From contig JBMNGX010000002.1 of the NCBI GenBank assembly GCA_050950065.1, forward strand, positions 186,001-250,000: 64,000 nt of DNA, read 5' to 3'. A program made the translations under genes and the position numbers. The notes under the pieces are model-generated. The model searched no databases. It was not told the DNA's origin and saw only the letters and a program-made list of their open reading frames with translations. How positions within the stretch are numbered: the first letter of the stretch is position 1; each line of letters opens with the position of its first letter. This DNA is from JBAYOE01 sp050950065 (lineage in GTDB: Bacteria > Spirochaetota > Spirochaetia > Sphaerochaetales > Sphaerochaetaceae). Of the stretch, positions 53,001 through 61,539 are shown piece after piece.

Positions 53001-53226
53001 TAGAGGGGTTCAAAATCTTCGCAAAGAGAAAGATTTTGATGTTACCGATCGAATTATCTTATCTGTAGAGGCAACTGACATAGTTAAAGAGGCTATAAAA
53101 GAATTTAATACCTATATCACTAAAGAAACCTTAGCTAACTCAATTGAACTAACTAGCTTAAACGAGTTTACTGAGATTCAAGTTGGTGAGTATGAAACTA
53201 AAATAGAGGTGCAAAAGGTTGATTAA
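50092..53226 (+). CDS. ileS: Isoleucyl-tRNA synthetase (type 2)
   Basis: A 1044-residue class I synthetase. The HIGH-like motif is in PPFATGLPHFGH, KMSKS is in DGKKMSKSLKNYSD, and the CP1 editing domain contains TTPWTLPSNLALAL. The N-terminus (FPKMEEKIQKYWED) and the lack of a C-terminal zinc-binding Cys cluster place it in the eukaryote-like type 2 group, generally insensitive to mupirocin. ATG 50092 follows AGGAGTTGAGGTG. It overlaps the lipoprotein gene by 8 bp. Confidence 0.96.
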   Translation: MFKPVDPKTDFPKMEEKIQKYWEDNDIYRKSVDNRSADNEYVFYDGPPFATGLPHFGHLVPGTIKDLYPRYQTMKGKRVNRRFGWDCHGLPVEYEIEKTLGISGHKAITEYGVAKFNEKCRSIVLRYTSEWEATINRMGRWVDFENGYRTMDTSYMESIWWVFKQLYEKGLIYEGYSILPYSPALATPLSNFEVNLGGYKDVVDQALTVRFKIEDQKDTYFLAWTTTPWTLPSNLALALGGEIEYVKVKDVKESVYYILAKDRLGDYYKEENQYEVVKTYLGKDLKGISYEPLFDFFAHLKSTGAFVTVVGDYVSTEDGTGIVHTAPGFGEDDYEVLKNTDIPVVCPIDTDCNFTEEVYLWKDVFVRDADKDIIRWLKENNKLVKQENYLHPYPFCYRTHKPLIYRAISSWFVDIDKLKNAMLRANDQINWMPDHLKYGRFGKWLEGARDWSISRNRFWGNPLPVWKSDASDNIEVIGSIEELYEKSGVRVDDLHKHFVDDITWPSSDGKGTMRRIPEVLDCWFESGSMPYAQNHYPFENKDFVENHFPADFICEGLDQTRGWFYTLVIIGAALFDKPAFYNCVTNGIVLASDGKKMSKSLKNYSDPMDLVDTYGADALRFALMNSAVTRAEDLKFSDDIVKDVLKTLIIPLWNAYSFFITYANIDNYQISATNFEDLTNPLDRWIISLSEELIKEVSDAWDNYETQKGCNAIVTFLDSLNNWYIRRSRRRFWRSENDTDKKQAYDTLYKVLIDVIKVAAPVIPFTTEEIYLNLKKEDEIESVHLTDFPTYNQDNRDYQLEEEMALARQAISMGRSLRIASNLKIRQPLSRLVLVTRDAKERSIIKKMGAIIAEELNVKEIAIEEDESNLVSYEAKANFKILGKKLGKHMKEVASKIQSFSSETINSILEGKNQSIDYSEGSLELSSEELVIQRNENADMKVLNEGQLTVAFDTKISHELLLEGIARDLVRGVQNLRKEKDFDVTDRIILSVEATDIVKEAIKEFNTYITKETLANSIELTSLNEFTEIQVGEYETKIEVQKVD

Positions 53227-54079
53227 CAAAAGGCAACTTACCTTAGTTATTATAGTGGGGCTAATTTTTAGCCTCACTAGTTGCCTCTCTCACAAAGATC
53301 CCTTTGACCAATACTATTTTCAAGCTTTAGGGGATGAGAACAAGTTAGTTGTAACAACTACTGAAATCTCCTCTATTAACTTAGAGAGTTTAATTAATGA
53401 TGAAAATCTCATAAAAAGAATAGAGCGAATCTCAATTGAGATTGATGATTGGGAAAATAAAGAGAGCTCTTTTAGAGGTGCAATAGAAGGAAAAATTCCT
53501 GCCACTATCACCAACGCTGTTTTAAACAAAACAGAGGGGTGGGAGAAGGTAGTTTATCCAGATAAACTTGCCACTTATAAAAATGAGCAACTCAATTTAG
53601 AACTAGTAGCTCCTAAAAAGAACCTCCTTTTATTTGCCAACGACAACTTTTATGAGCATCTTCAAAAAACTTACAAAAGTCGCCAATTAAAGATTGAATT
53701 AGAGAAAGCTAAATTAATGGGGGGGGCGATGTTTGGTTTTTATATAGCAAGCCCTCAAACAATGATTGAACTGGGTTTAGAAATTCCTAAATCAGCCTTA
53801 TTACAAAGTGAATCATTGTTAGTTTATATTACCAAAGAGAACCTTCTAGGCTCTATTATCACAATGAAGAGTGAACGATTAGCCTCATCTCTTTCCATTT
53901 TATTAAAAAGTTCTTATATTTCAGAAAAACGACGTAACAAAGAGGAGTTGGGAGATTTGGAAGGGTTATTTACCTTAGAAGAAAATAGGGTGATTGTTAA
54001 AAACCTTCCAGTGAAAGCCTCTGAAGTTGAGGATCTCTCTAACTTCTTTTTAAATGCAACAATAGGGAACTGGAGATAG
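53219..54079 (+). CDS. Predicted lipoprotein of unknown function
   Basis: A 286-residue protein with a signal sequence and lipobox (VGLIFSLTSC, modified Cys near residue 22), so it should be anchored to a membrane by lipid. The rest is a mixture of helices and strands with no motif I recognise. It starts with TTG inside the end of ileS and is followed by fmdB 3 bp later, so it belongs to the ileS operon. Confidence 0.8.
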   Translation: MINKRQLTLVIIVGLIFSLTSCLSHKDPFDQYYFQALGDENKLVVTTTEISSINLESLINDENLIKRIERISIEIDDWENKESSFRGAIEGKIPATITNAVLNKTEGWEKVVYPDKLATYKNEQLNLELVAPKKNLLLFANDNFYEHLQKTYKSRQLKIELEKAKLMGGAMFGFYIASPQTMIELGLEIPKSALLQSESLLVYITKENLLGSIITMKSERLASSLSILLKSSYISEKRRNKEELGDLEGLFTLEENRVIVKNLPVKASEVEDLSNFFLNATIGNWR

Positions 54080-54082
54080 TGA

Positions 54083-54286
54083 ATGCCTACCTACGAATAT
54101 TTGTGTAAAGAGTGTGAGTACAACTTTGAAGTTGAACAGAAGATGAGTGATGCACCTTTAAGTGAATGCCCAAAGTGCACAGGTTTTGTTAGAAGAGTAT
54201 TTAGTAACAACGCCATTATCTTTAAAGGAAGTGGCTTTTACGTCACCGATTCGCGTGACAAATCAGAAAAATCACAAAGCGACTGA
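54083..54286 (+). CDS. FmdB-family zinc-ribbon protein
   Basis: A 67-residue protein with PTYEYLCKECEYNFEVEQKMSD and CPKCTGFVRRVFS, the FmdB/CxxC-CxxC regulatory-domain family that binds one zinc. The tail is Ser- and Asp-rich. The function of these proteins is not established. It overlaps the convergent thiI by 15 bp. Confidence 0.85.
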   Translation: MPTYEYLCKECEYNFEVEQKMSDAPLSECPKCTGFVRRVFSNNAIIFKGSGFYVTDSRDKSEKSQSD

Positions 54287-55438
54287 TTGAGTTTGTTCAA
54301 CAGCTTTTTCCAATAGGGGCTCAATGTTCATCTGCTTGTAAGAGGCACTAACCTTTTCTAAATTGGGGCGCACAATTGGGTTCTTTGGACTAAAGATTGT
54401 ACAACAATCGTCATAAGGTAAAATAGAGGTCTCATAAGTACCAATTTTACGAGCTAAACTGATAATCTCTTGTTTGTCAAAACCAATTAGAGGTCTAAAG
54501 ATTGGCAATTTTCCTATTGAGTTTGTAAAAGCAAGGGATTCCAATGTTTGAGAAGCAACTTGTGATAAAGACTCACCACTGATGATTGCTAAAGCATCGC
54601 GCTTGGTGGCTATAATGTTAGAGATTGCAACCATACAAGCTCTCATCATTAAAGTGCCTTCTCTTTCATCTGCATGGCTTTTAATGTGTAATTGAACATC
54701 GGTAAAAGGAACTACGTGTAAAATCATTGGACCGTGGTACTTTGTTAGCTCTTTCGCTAAATCGATAACTTTCTCTTTAGCTTTATCAGAAGTGTAGGGG
54801 TAGGCGTGAAAATAGATTGCCTCTTGCTTTAATCCCCTCTTAGCCATCAAATAGGAGGCCACAGGGCTATCTATTCCTCCAGAGAGCATAACTACGGCTT
54901 TTCCAGCGCTACCCACAGGAAGCCCCTTAGGACCCTCTATGGGGGTAGTGTATAAATACCCTTTATCTCTAATTTCTACATAAAGGACCTTATCGGGATT
55001 GTGTACATCAACTTTTAAATTTGGATTAGCTTTAAGAATTTCAGCACCTAAAAGCCTACTTACTCCATAAGAGTCCAACTCAAATCCTTTATCGGAGCGT
55101 ACTGTTTCCACTTTGAATGTTTTACACCCATCTAAAAAGGCATTATCGCTAGTTAACTTTAAAGCTCCCTCAATCAATTTAGGAACTTTTTTATCAACTT
55201 TTAAGGTTTTAGCAAATCCAACAACACCAAAAGTTGTTGCTATTGCATTTTCAATTACCTTATGATCAACATCTTCTTCAGTCTCAATAAAAAAGCGCCC
55301 TTTTTGTTTAGTGAAATAAGTTTTATGGCCTCTAAGTTTAAATTTTATATTATCTTTAAGTTTTTTCTCAAAGAAGTTTCTATTTTGCCCCTTTAAGGCA
55401 ATTTCACCAAGTTTAACTAAATATATCTCTTTATCCAT
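54272..55438 (-). CDS. thiI: tRNA 4-thiouridine synthetase ThiI (without rhodanese domain)
   Basis: A 388-residue enzyme: ferredoxin-like domain, THUMP domain (about 60-165), and PP-loop ATPase with VMLSGGIDSPVASYLM near 182-197. The rhodanese extension of E. coli ThiI is absent. It adenylates U8 of tRNA for thiolation. In B. subtilis a rhodanese-less ThiI is served by a dedicated desulfurase encoded next door; the same pairing occurs here, with nifS ending one base upstream. Confidence 0.93.
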   Translation of the reverse strand: MDKEIYLVKLGEIALKGQNRNFFEKKLKDNIKFKLRGHKTYFTKQKGRFFIETEEDVDHKVIENAIATTFGVVGFAKTLKVDKKVPKLIEGALKLTSDNAFLDGCKTFKVETVRSDKGFELDSYGVSRLLGAEILKANPNLKVDVHNPDKVLYVEIRDKGYLYTTPIEGPKGLPVGSAGKAVVMLSGGIDSPVASYLMAKRGLKQEAIYFHAYPYTSDKAKEKVIDLAKELTKYHGPMILHVVPFTDVQLHIKSHADEREGTLMMRACMVAISNIIATKRDALAIISGESLSQVASQTLESLAFTNSIGKLPIFRPLIGFDKQEIISLARKIGTYETSILPYDDCCTIFSPKNPIVRPNLEKVSASYKQMNIEPLLEKAVEQTQSVAL

Positions 55439-56611
55439 CTATTTTTTCCTAATAACTGAATTTAATAGTTCCCCTTTTTGAACTAAGGTTTTTGCTAACA
55501 ACTCTATTTGCACTTTTGTAATATAAGGTGAAAAGGAGATTCTAATTGCCGATTTACCATCATCACTACTAAAAGAAGAACTTGTAAAACGTTCAATATT
55601 TTTATTAGCTTTGTTGTTTGAACAAGCAGAACCACTGGAGACAGAAAAACCCTCTTCATCCAAGACTCGTGTAGTCACCTCACTGGGAATATTTTTAACA
55701 GCTACTGTGATAATATTAGCAACACTTTTACTTTGACTATTTACTGAGGGGCTAATTAACTTAATAACACTACTTTTACTTATTTGCTCTTCAAAAGACT
55801 CTTTAAGACGATTTGAGATGTTAGCATTTTTCTCTAGATTCTCTAAAGACTCTTTTAAAGCAACGTTCATGCTACTTATTGCACAAATATCTTCAGTTCC
55901 ACCTCTAATGTTTCGCTCTTGGCCACCACTGCGGCTTAAAACATCTATTGTTCCACTTTTTAAGAATAAAATACCAACTCCTTTTGGCCCTTCAAACTTG
56001 TGGGCACTAAAAGAAGCACTATCAACATCCAATTCGTTTAAATCAAAGTCGATTTTGCCAACAGCTTGAGTTGCATCACAGTGTAGATGTATTTTCCAAT
56101 TGTTTTCAATTTCAAACTCTCTAATAATTGAGGCAACTTCTTTAACATCTTGAACAGTGCCAAACAGGTTGTTAACCAACATTAGATTTACCAGTTGCAC
56201 CTCTTTAGAGAGCTTTTGCTTAAACTGCTCTAAATCAAAGTATCCCCCAGGGGATTTGACTAAATCAATTTTAAAACCGTTACGCTCTAAAAGAGGGTAG
56301 TAGTTTAAAATTGAGTTATGTTCTAGAAAGGAGCTAATAATTGTTCTTTTAGTCTCTTTTAGCAAAAGAGAATTTAAGACGATACTATTACTCTCTGTTG
56401 CGCCACTGGTGTAAAAAATTTGTTTAGGTTGAACCTTTAGCAGCTGGGCAGTTAACTCCCTCTGATTTTCTAAAAAGGTGTGAACCTCTTCTCCTTGTTG
56501 GTGTAATGCTGAAGGGTTAGCCCAATATTTATTGGCTATTTCATTATATTTAGCTAAGGCATTTTTGCTAATTTTAGTAGTTGCTGCCCAATCAAAATAG
56601 TATCTATCCAT
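55439..56611 (-). CDS. Cysteine desulfurase (NifS/IscS family)
   Basis: A 390-residue PLP enzyme. YFDWAATTKIS opens the protein, the PLP Lys lies in SFSAHKFEGPKGVG, and the catalytic Cys is in SSGSACSNNKANKNIE. The short loop around the Cys and its variable surroundings fit a specialised group I enzyme. As the upstream partner of thiI it most likely supplies sulphur for s4U; a housekeeping Fe-S role cannot be excluded. Its ATG has no ribosome site. Confidence 0.9.
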   Translation of the reverse strand: MDRYYFDWAATTKISKNALAKYNEIANKYWANPSALHQQGEEVHTFLENQRELTAQLLKVQPKQIFYTSGATESNSIVLNSLLLKETKRTIISSFLEHNSILNYYPLLERNGFKIDLVKSPGGYFDLEQFKQKLSKEVQLVNLMLVNNLFGTVQDVKEVASIIREFEIENNWKIHLHCDATQAVGKIDFDLNELDVDSASFSAHKFEGPKGVGILFLKSGTIDVLSRSGGQERNIRGGTEDICAISSMNVALKESLENLEKNANISNRLKESFEEQISKSSVIKLISPSVNSQSKSVANIITVAVKNIPSEVTTRVLDEEGFSVSSGSACSNNKANKNIERFTSSSFSSDDGKSAIRISFSPYITKVQIELLAKTLVQKGELLNSVIRKK

Positions 56612-56618
56612 GTCTAAT

Positions 56619-56670
56619 ATAATGGTGAAAATATCTCATCTTTGCAATAAGGGGGAATATAGAGTATAAA
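56619..56670. promoter_or_regulatory. Divergent nifS/aroB promoters sharing one palindromic -35 box
   Basis: The self-complementary TTGCAA at 56642-56647 serves both strands. On plus: 17 bp to TATAAA (56665-56670), 5 bp before the aroB ATG. On minus: 17 bp to CATTAT (56624-56619), 7 bp before the nifS ATG. Both mRNAs would start at or next to the ATG. Confidence 0.55.
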
Positions 56671-56675
56671 AAGGT

Positions 56676-57725
56676 ATGAAAAGTATTAGGTGTGATGTTC
56701 TAAACAGTAGCGTTGAAAAAGTTGACTCCCTTAGTGATATTAAAATCGATAAAAACTCAATTTGGGTTTGCGATGAAAATAGTGAAAAGTATGTTCCTTG
56801 CAATGTTAATAAAATAGTTCTCCCATCAGGAGAGGTGGGTAAAACCTACCACTCGGTGGGTAAAATTATTGAGTTTGCTATTAAGAACAATTTAGGAAGA
56901 GATGATTATTTTATCGGGGTGGGTGGAGGTGTTATTTGCGATATAACTGCTTTTAGTGCCTCAATATACATGAGAGGGACTAACTTAATATTAGCTCCTA
57001 CAACACTACTAGCGATGGTTGATGCCTCTTTAGGGGGAAAAACTGCCATTGACTTATATGATTTAAAAAACTTAGTGGGAACTTTTTATCCAGCTCAAAA
57101 AATTTATCTAAATTTCAACAGTTTAAAAAGCTTAAGCGATAAAGAGTTTCACAACGGTCTTGGGGAAATTTTAAAGCACTCTCTTTTGAGTATTGAACAA
57201 ACTCTATATCTATTTCTTATAAAAAACAAAGATAAGATCTTAAACCGTGATACTAAAATTTTAGAAGAAGTTGTCTATCTCTCTTTATTAGTTAAAAAAG
57301 AATTTATAGAAAATGATCCAACTGAGAATAGGGGAATTAGACAAGCTTTGAATTTAGGACACACCTTTGCTCACGGTTTAGAGATTGTTGGTAAATTTAA
57401 TACCTTTAGTCATGGTGAAGCAGTTGTGTGGGGTATGATGAGAGCCCTTGAAGTTGGTGTAGCTTTAAAAATTACCCCATTAGAATTAGCTGTTAAGTTT
57501 GGCAAGTTGTTAAAGATGTACAACTACAATGTTGACTACTTAATTGAAGATAAAGAGACTTTTTTTGAAACAATCAGACACGATAAGAAAAAAAGATCAG
57601 GTGAAACCTTATTTGTCTTAGTAAAAGCACAAGGAGAGATTGTACAAAAACCTTTAGATCAACAAACCATAAGTGATGCTATTGCAAGTCAAAAATTTTC
57701 ATTAGCTGCTCAAATTTCTTCTTAG
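56676..57725 (+). CDS. aroB: 3-dehydroquinate synthase
   Basis: A 349-residue NAD- and zinc-dependent enzyme of the shikimate pathway. GVGGGVICDITAFSASIYMRG, PTTLLAMVDASLGGKTAID, NGLGEILKHSLL and LNLGHTFAHGLE, with HGEAVVWGM, give all the zinc and substrate ligands. No other aro gene is near. The last 47 bp overlap the end of the convergent helicase gene, the longest such overlap in the window. Confidence 0.95.
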   Translation: MKSIRCDVLNSSVEKVDSLSDIKIDKNSIWVCDENSEKYVPCNVNKIVLPSGEVGKTYHSVGKIIEFAIKNNLGRDDYFIGVGGGVICDITAFSASIYMRGTNLILAPTTLLAMVDASLGGKTAIDLYDLKNLVGTFYPAQKIYLNFNSLKSLSDKEFHNGLGEILKHSLLSIEQTLYLFLIKNKDKILNRDTKILEEVVYLSLLVKKEFIENDPTENRGIRQALNLGHTFAHGLEIVGKFNTFSHGEAVVWGMMRALEVGVALKITPLELAVKFGKLLKMYNYNVDYLIEDKETFFETIRHDKKKRSGETLFVLVKAQGEIVQKPLDQQTISDAIASQKFSLAAQISS

Positions 57726-60147
57726 CTAAAGTGAGTTGTTCACCACTAAGTTCATCAATTAATCGCCCTAAAGCATATAAAGAGTTATCTAAAGCTTCAA
57801 AGGCACTTCTGTTAACTGCAAAGCGGTAAACGTTGTTTGAGTGTAAGTTTAACTCAATAAAGCCCAATTCATTTCTTCTTTTTTTAATTTTACAAAAAGC
57901 TAAAATCCAAATTAGATTATCAATTAAGATGTTTGGATCACTTGAGGTAAATGTTCCACTAGGAGGAGAGTTTAGTATACCCAAATTTAGTTGTAAAAGA
58001 TTATCTAATTTAACAATTGAACTTAGACGATCTCCGTAGTGGATAAAGTGGTCTTGCCAACTTAGTGTTGCCATTGTATTGGGAAGTTCTTTTTTAGAGA
58101 AATGGCTACTTTTAGCTAAATAATTTAAATCTTCAAGTGGAATGATAACAACTTTTTTTCTCCCTTTAGGTGCATTAACAAGAGGGTAATACCTTTTAAA
58201 AAGCTTTATGGTGTTCCCATTCTCCCGTTGCTCTTTTTTATCAACTCTTTTTTTAGGCTTTTGTAAAGAGATTAAACGGTGGCGTAAATCAGCTTCTATT
58301 AAATCTAACCACTCTTTTTTTAAAGGGGAGACAGTTCGTGCATATAGTCGGGAAGTTTGTACGATCTCTCCCGCTAAAATGAATTGAGGAAGTTCATTAA
58401 ACCAAGCAGAACCTGGGTGTAAGAATATTTGAGTAGCAGTAAGAGATCGATACATATTTCTTTCTGCTTTTATACAAACATATTGCAATAACCCAGTAGC
58501 TAAACAAATTAAATACTCTTTAGTGGAACCTCCGCTAGTTATTGGGATTTTCATCTCACTAACAATTTCTCTAAGTTGTTCACTGATGTGGAAAATTTCA
58601 CTCATCGACTCGTAATCTAAATAGTTGCTAGTTGCCCAATTTCTTTGGTTGTTAGGGTGTTTAAGCTCAACCCATTTTCTATATAAAAGAAGATAGGTCA
58701 TAAAATCTCCCAATTGGCTGTTAAACTTTTGGTGGGCTTTACGAGCAAAATCCTCTTCTCCAGGGGGCAATAAGAAAGGATGTTTGGCTGATAAAAAAGA
58801 GATAGCGATGATAACTTCATCCAACACCTGAGGATAACTTCTTATAGCTTCTACTATAACTCGTGAGTGGCGAGGAAGTAGGGGAAAGCGGACCATCATC
58901 TCCCCAATTGTTGTTAGTTTGCGGTTTTTATCGATTGCCCCAATAAACTTTAAAGTCTCTTCAGCACTCTCTATTGCGCTACTTTTAGGTCTTGTTATAA
59001 AGGAGAAGTTTTCCCAATCATAAATCTCTAATTCAGCCATCCGTAAAATAACTTCAGATAAATCGGTTCTTAAAATCTCCTCAAGTCCAAATTGTTGGCG
59101 TGTTGAAAAATCTTCTTTGGTGTAAAGACGATAACAAGTTCCTGCACTTGTTCTTCCCGATCTTCCAGCTCTTTGTTCACACGAAGAGCGGCTAATGGGT
59201 AAAGTAACTAATGACGAGGTGAAGTTTTTTTGATTGTAGTAGTTTATTTTAGCAACACCTGAATCAATTACTGTTTTAATATTTTCAATAGTAATTGAAG
59301 TTTCAGCAATGTTAGTTGCAACAACTACCTTCATTTTTCCTTCAGGGGTAGGAATAAAAACCTCTTCTTGTTCCTCTTTACTCAACCTTCCATATAAAGG
59401 AAGTAACAATAGATTTCTACTTATCTTTAGTTGATTTAAAAAAGTTAAAGTCATTTTAATATCAAATTCTCCAGGAAGGAAAATTAAGATATCACCATCA
59501 CCTTTTTTATACTCCTTTTCTACAATGTCACTAATTTTCTCATAAATTTCATCCTCTTTTTGTTGTAACGACAAAGGGGAGTAGACAATGTTCACAGGAT
59601 ATACTCGAGCATCAATACTAATAATTGGTGCATTGTTAAAGAATTGACTGAAAACTGCTGTATTAATAGTTGCTGAAGAGACAATTACTTTAAAATCATC
59701 CCTTTCGATTAGGATATTTTTTAACAAACCTAAAACGAAGTCGATATTCAAAGATCTTTCATGAGCCTCATCAACTAACATAACCGAATACTTACTTAGT
59801 AGGGGATCTGCTTTTAACTCCATTAACAAAATACCATCGGTCATCACCTTGATTTTGGTATTTGGCATAGTGGTGTCGTTAAAACGCATCTTATAACCAA
59901 CAAAACCATCCTCATGATTTAGTTGACGATCAATGAATTCAGTTACTGAAAGGGTAGCAACCCTTCTAGGTTGGGTTATACCAACAATTTTATCATTTGT
60001 ATAACCAGCTTCGTGAAGAATAAGGGGTATTTGGGTTGTCTTACCCGATCCTGTTGGAGATTCAACAACAATAACTTGGTTCTCTTTTAAGGCATTTATT
60101 ATCTCGTTGCGGTGTTGATAAACAGGTAGTTTTTTAAAATCGATCAC
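57679..60147 (-). CDS. hrpA: DEAH-box RNA helicase HrpA
   Basis: An 822-residue helicase: Walker A ESPTGSGKTTQIP, TQPRRVATLSV, DEAH in LVDEAHERSLN, SAT in VSSATINT, and motif VI EQRAGRSGRTSAGTCYRLY. A C-terminal HA2/OB-type region follows. The length matches the short HrpA of Borrelia as I remember it, where it affects the level of many proteins. HrpB is the alternative. It starts with GTG (AAGGAA upstream) 4 bp after hisS. Confidence 0.87.
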   Translation of the reverse strand: MIDFKKLPVYQHRNEIINALKENQVIVVESPTGSGKTTQIPLILHEAGYTNDKIVGITQPRRVATLSVTEFIDRQLNHEDGFVGYKMRFNDTTMPNTKIKVMTDGILLMELKADPLLSKYSVMLVDEAHERSLNIDFVLGLLKNILIERDDFKVIVSSATINTAVFSQFFNNAPIISIDARVYPVNIVYSPLSLQQKEDEIYEKISDIVEKEYKKGDGDILIFLPGEFDIKMTLTFLNQLKISRNLLLLPLYGRLSKEEQEEVFIPTPEGKMKVVVATNIAETSITIENIKTVIDSGVAKINYYNQKNFTSSLVTLPISRSSCEQRAGRSGRTSAGTCYRLYTKEDFSTRQQFGLEEILRTDLSEVILRMAELEIYDWENFSFITRPKSSAIESAEETLKFIGAIDKNRKLTTIGEMMVRFPLLPRHSRVIVEAIRSYPQVLDEVIIAISFLSAKHPFLLPPGEEDFARKAHQKFNSQLGDFMTYLLLYRKWVELKHPNNQRNWATSNYLDYESMSEIFHISEQLREIVSEMKIPITSGGSTKEYLICLATGLLQYVCIKAERNMYRSLTATQIFLHPGSAWFNELPQFILAGEIVQTSRLYARTVSPLKKEWLDLIEADLRHRLISLQKPKKRVDKKEQRENGNTIKLFKRYYPLVNAPKGRKKVVIIPLEDLNYLAKSSHFSKKELPNTMATLSWQDHFIHYGDRLSSIVKLDNLLQLNLGILNSPPSGTFTSSDPNILIDNLIWILAFCKIKKRRNELGFIELNLHSNNVYRFAVNRSAFEALDNSLYALGRLIDELSGEQLTLAKKKFEQLMKIFDLQ

Positions 60148-60151
60148 TAAA

Positions 60152-61444
60152 TTAATTTCCTTTAAGGTGTTTTATAACCTCCTCAACACTACTAAATGAG
60201 AAATCTTCCCGTTTTTGTAAATCCCTTAAAGTGTAAGGGGCCTCTTTGTTTAAAAAGAGGGCGTATGGGATATTATTTTGCTCAGCAAATTTAAATTGAT
60301 TTAAAACTTTCTTTTCGAGCAAGTAGTATTGAGTTGCAATGTTTGCACCTCTTAATTGGTTAGTAACAACTTGGGCTTTACGATTAAATTCATCTCCCTC
60401 ATTTATTACTAAAACGTCACTAGAACTTGGATGCGCTAAAAGGGGGTGTCCCAGGTGTTCTAAAGCAGCCAAAAGGCGATCTAATCCAATAGAAGAACCC
60501 ACCCCAGGGAGGTGGTGTTTGGTATAAAGGGAGGCTAAATCGTTGTATCGACCCCCTGAACAAATTGAGCCTATTTCTTCTAAATCATCTAAGAAGGTCT
60601 CAAAGACTATGGCTGTGTAGTAATCCAAACCCCTAGTAATTGAGGTATCTATTTTGAAGTTGTCACTAATGTTTAACTCATCCAAATTATTGAAAATAGA
60701 TTTTAATCTATTTAAATCTTCATTCTTATCGCCAAAAAGTTCAGTTAACTTTTTTAAAGCCTCTTGATTGTTATTTAAATTTCCAATTGAGATAAAATCT
60801 AAAATAGAATTAGCTATAGTTTTTTCTTTTACTAACTCAACTAACAATTTAAAAACTTCACTCTTTCCAATTTTAGCTAATTTGTCGACACTTCTTAAAA
60901 TTTCAGTACTCTCTGAATCAACATTTAAAGTTTTTAAGTAGTTGTTAAATAGGTTTCTGTGAGAAACTTTTATTGTAAAGCGACTAATATCTAAAGCTTT
61001 TAAAGCTTGCGCCATCATTATTAAAATCTCTAAGTCTGCATTTTCGTTATCTGTTCCTACAATGTCAAAGTCACACTGAAAAAACTCTCTGAAACGACCT
61101 CGTTGAGGATTTTCTCCTCTCCACACCTTTGAGATATGAAATCTTTTGAAAGGAAAGGTTAAATCGTTGTAATTTGCAGCAACAAAACGGGCAAAGGGGA
61201 TAGTTAAATCAAATCTTAAAGCAACTTCTCTTTGTCCATTATCGACAAAGTGAAATATTTGTTTATCTGTTTCTCCACCAGCTTTCCCTAAAAGGACCTC
61301 TTTATACTCCAATACTGGGGTATCGATGGGGACAAAGCCAAAATTACTAAAGACAGTTTCTAAAGTATTTATAACTTTTTTCTTAACTATTTCTTGCTTT
61401 GGTAGGGAATCTCTAAACCCTTTGAGCACTTTTGGTTGTATCAT
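60152..61444 (-). CDS. hisS: Histidyl-tRNA synthetase
   Basis: A 430-residue class II synthetase. Motif 2 lies in HISKVWRGENPQRGRFREFFQCDFDIVG; the histidine motifs RGLDYYTAIVFE and CSGGRYNDLASLY are present, and a C-terminal anticodon-binding domain begins near 330 (DVLVINEG). An AGGAG site precedes the ATG. It heads a two-gene unit with hrpA. Confidence 0.95.
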   Translation of the reverse strand: MIQPKVLKGFRDSLPKQEIVKKKVINTLETVFSNFGFVPIDTPVLEYKEVLLGKAGGETDKQIFHFVDNGQREVALRFDLTIPFARFVAANYNDLTFPFKRFHISKVWRGENPQRGRFREFFQCDFDIVGTDNENADLEILIMMAQALKALDISRFTIKVSHRNLFNNYLKTLNVDSESTEILRSVDKLAKIGKSEVFKLLVELVKEKTIANSILDFISIGNLNNNQEALKKLTELFGDKNEDLNRLKSIFNNLDELNISDNFKIDTSITRGLDYYTAIVFETFLDDLEEIGSICSGGRYNDLASLYTKHHLPGVGSSIGLDRLLAALEHLGHPLLAHPSSSDVLVINEGDEFNRKAQVVTNQLRGANIATQYYLLEKKVLNQFKFAEQNNIPYALFLNKEAPYTLRDLQKREDFSFSSVEEVIKHLKGN

Positions 61445-61539
61445 TAATAGCAGCTCCTGTTGCTTTTTTAAGTGAGATAGTATACACAGAGTGTAAACAA
61501 AAGAGTGGGAAACTGCAACAAGATGGATTGGACAAACTA

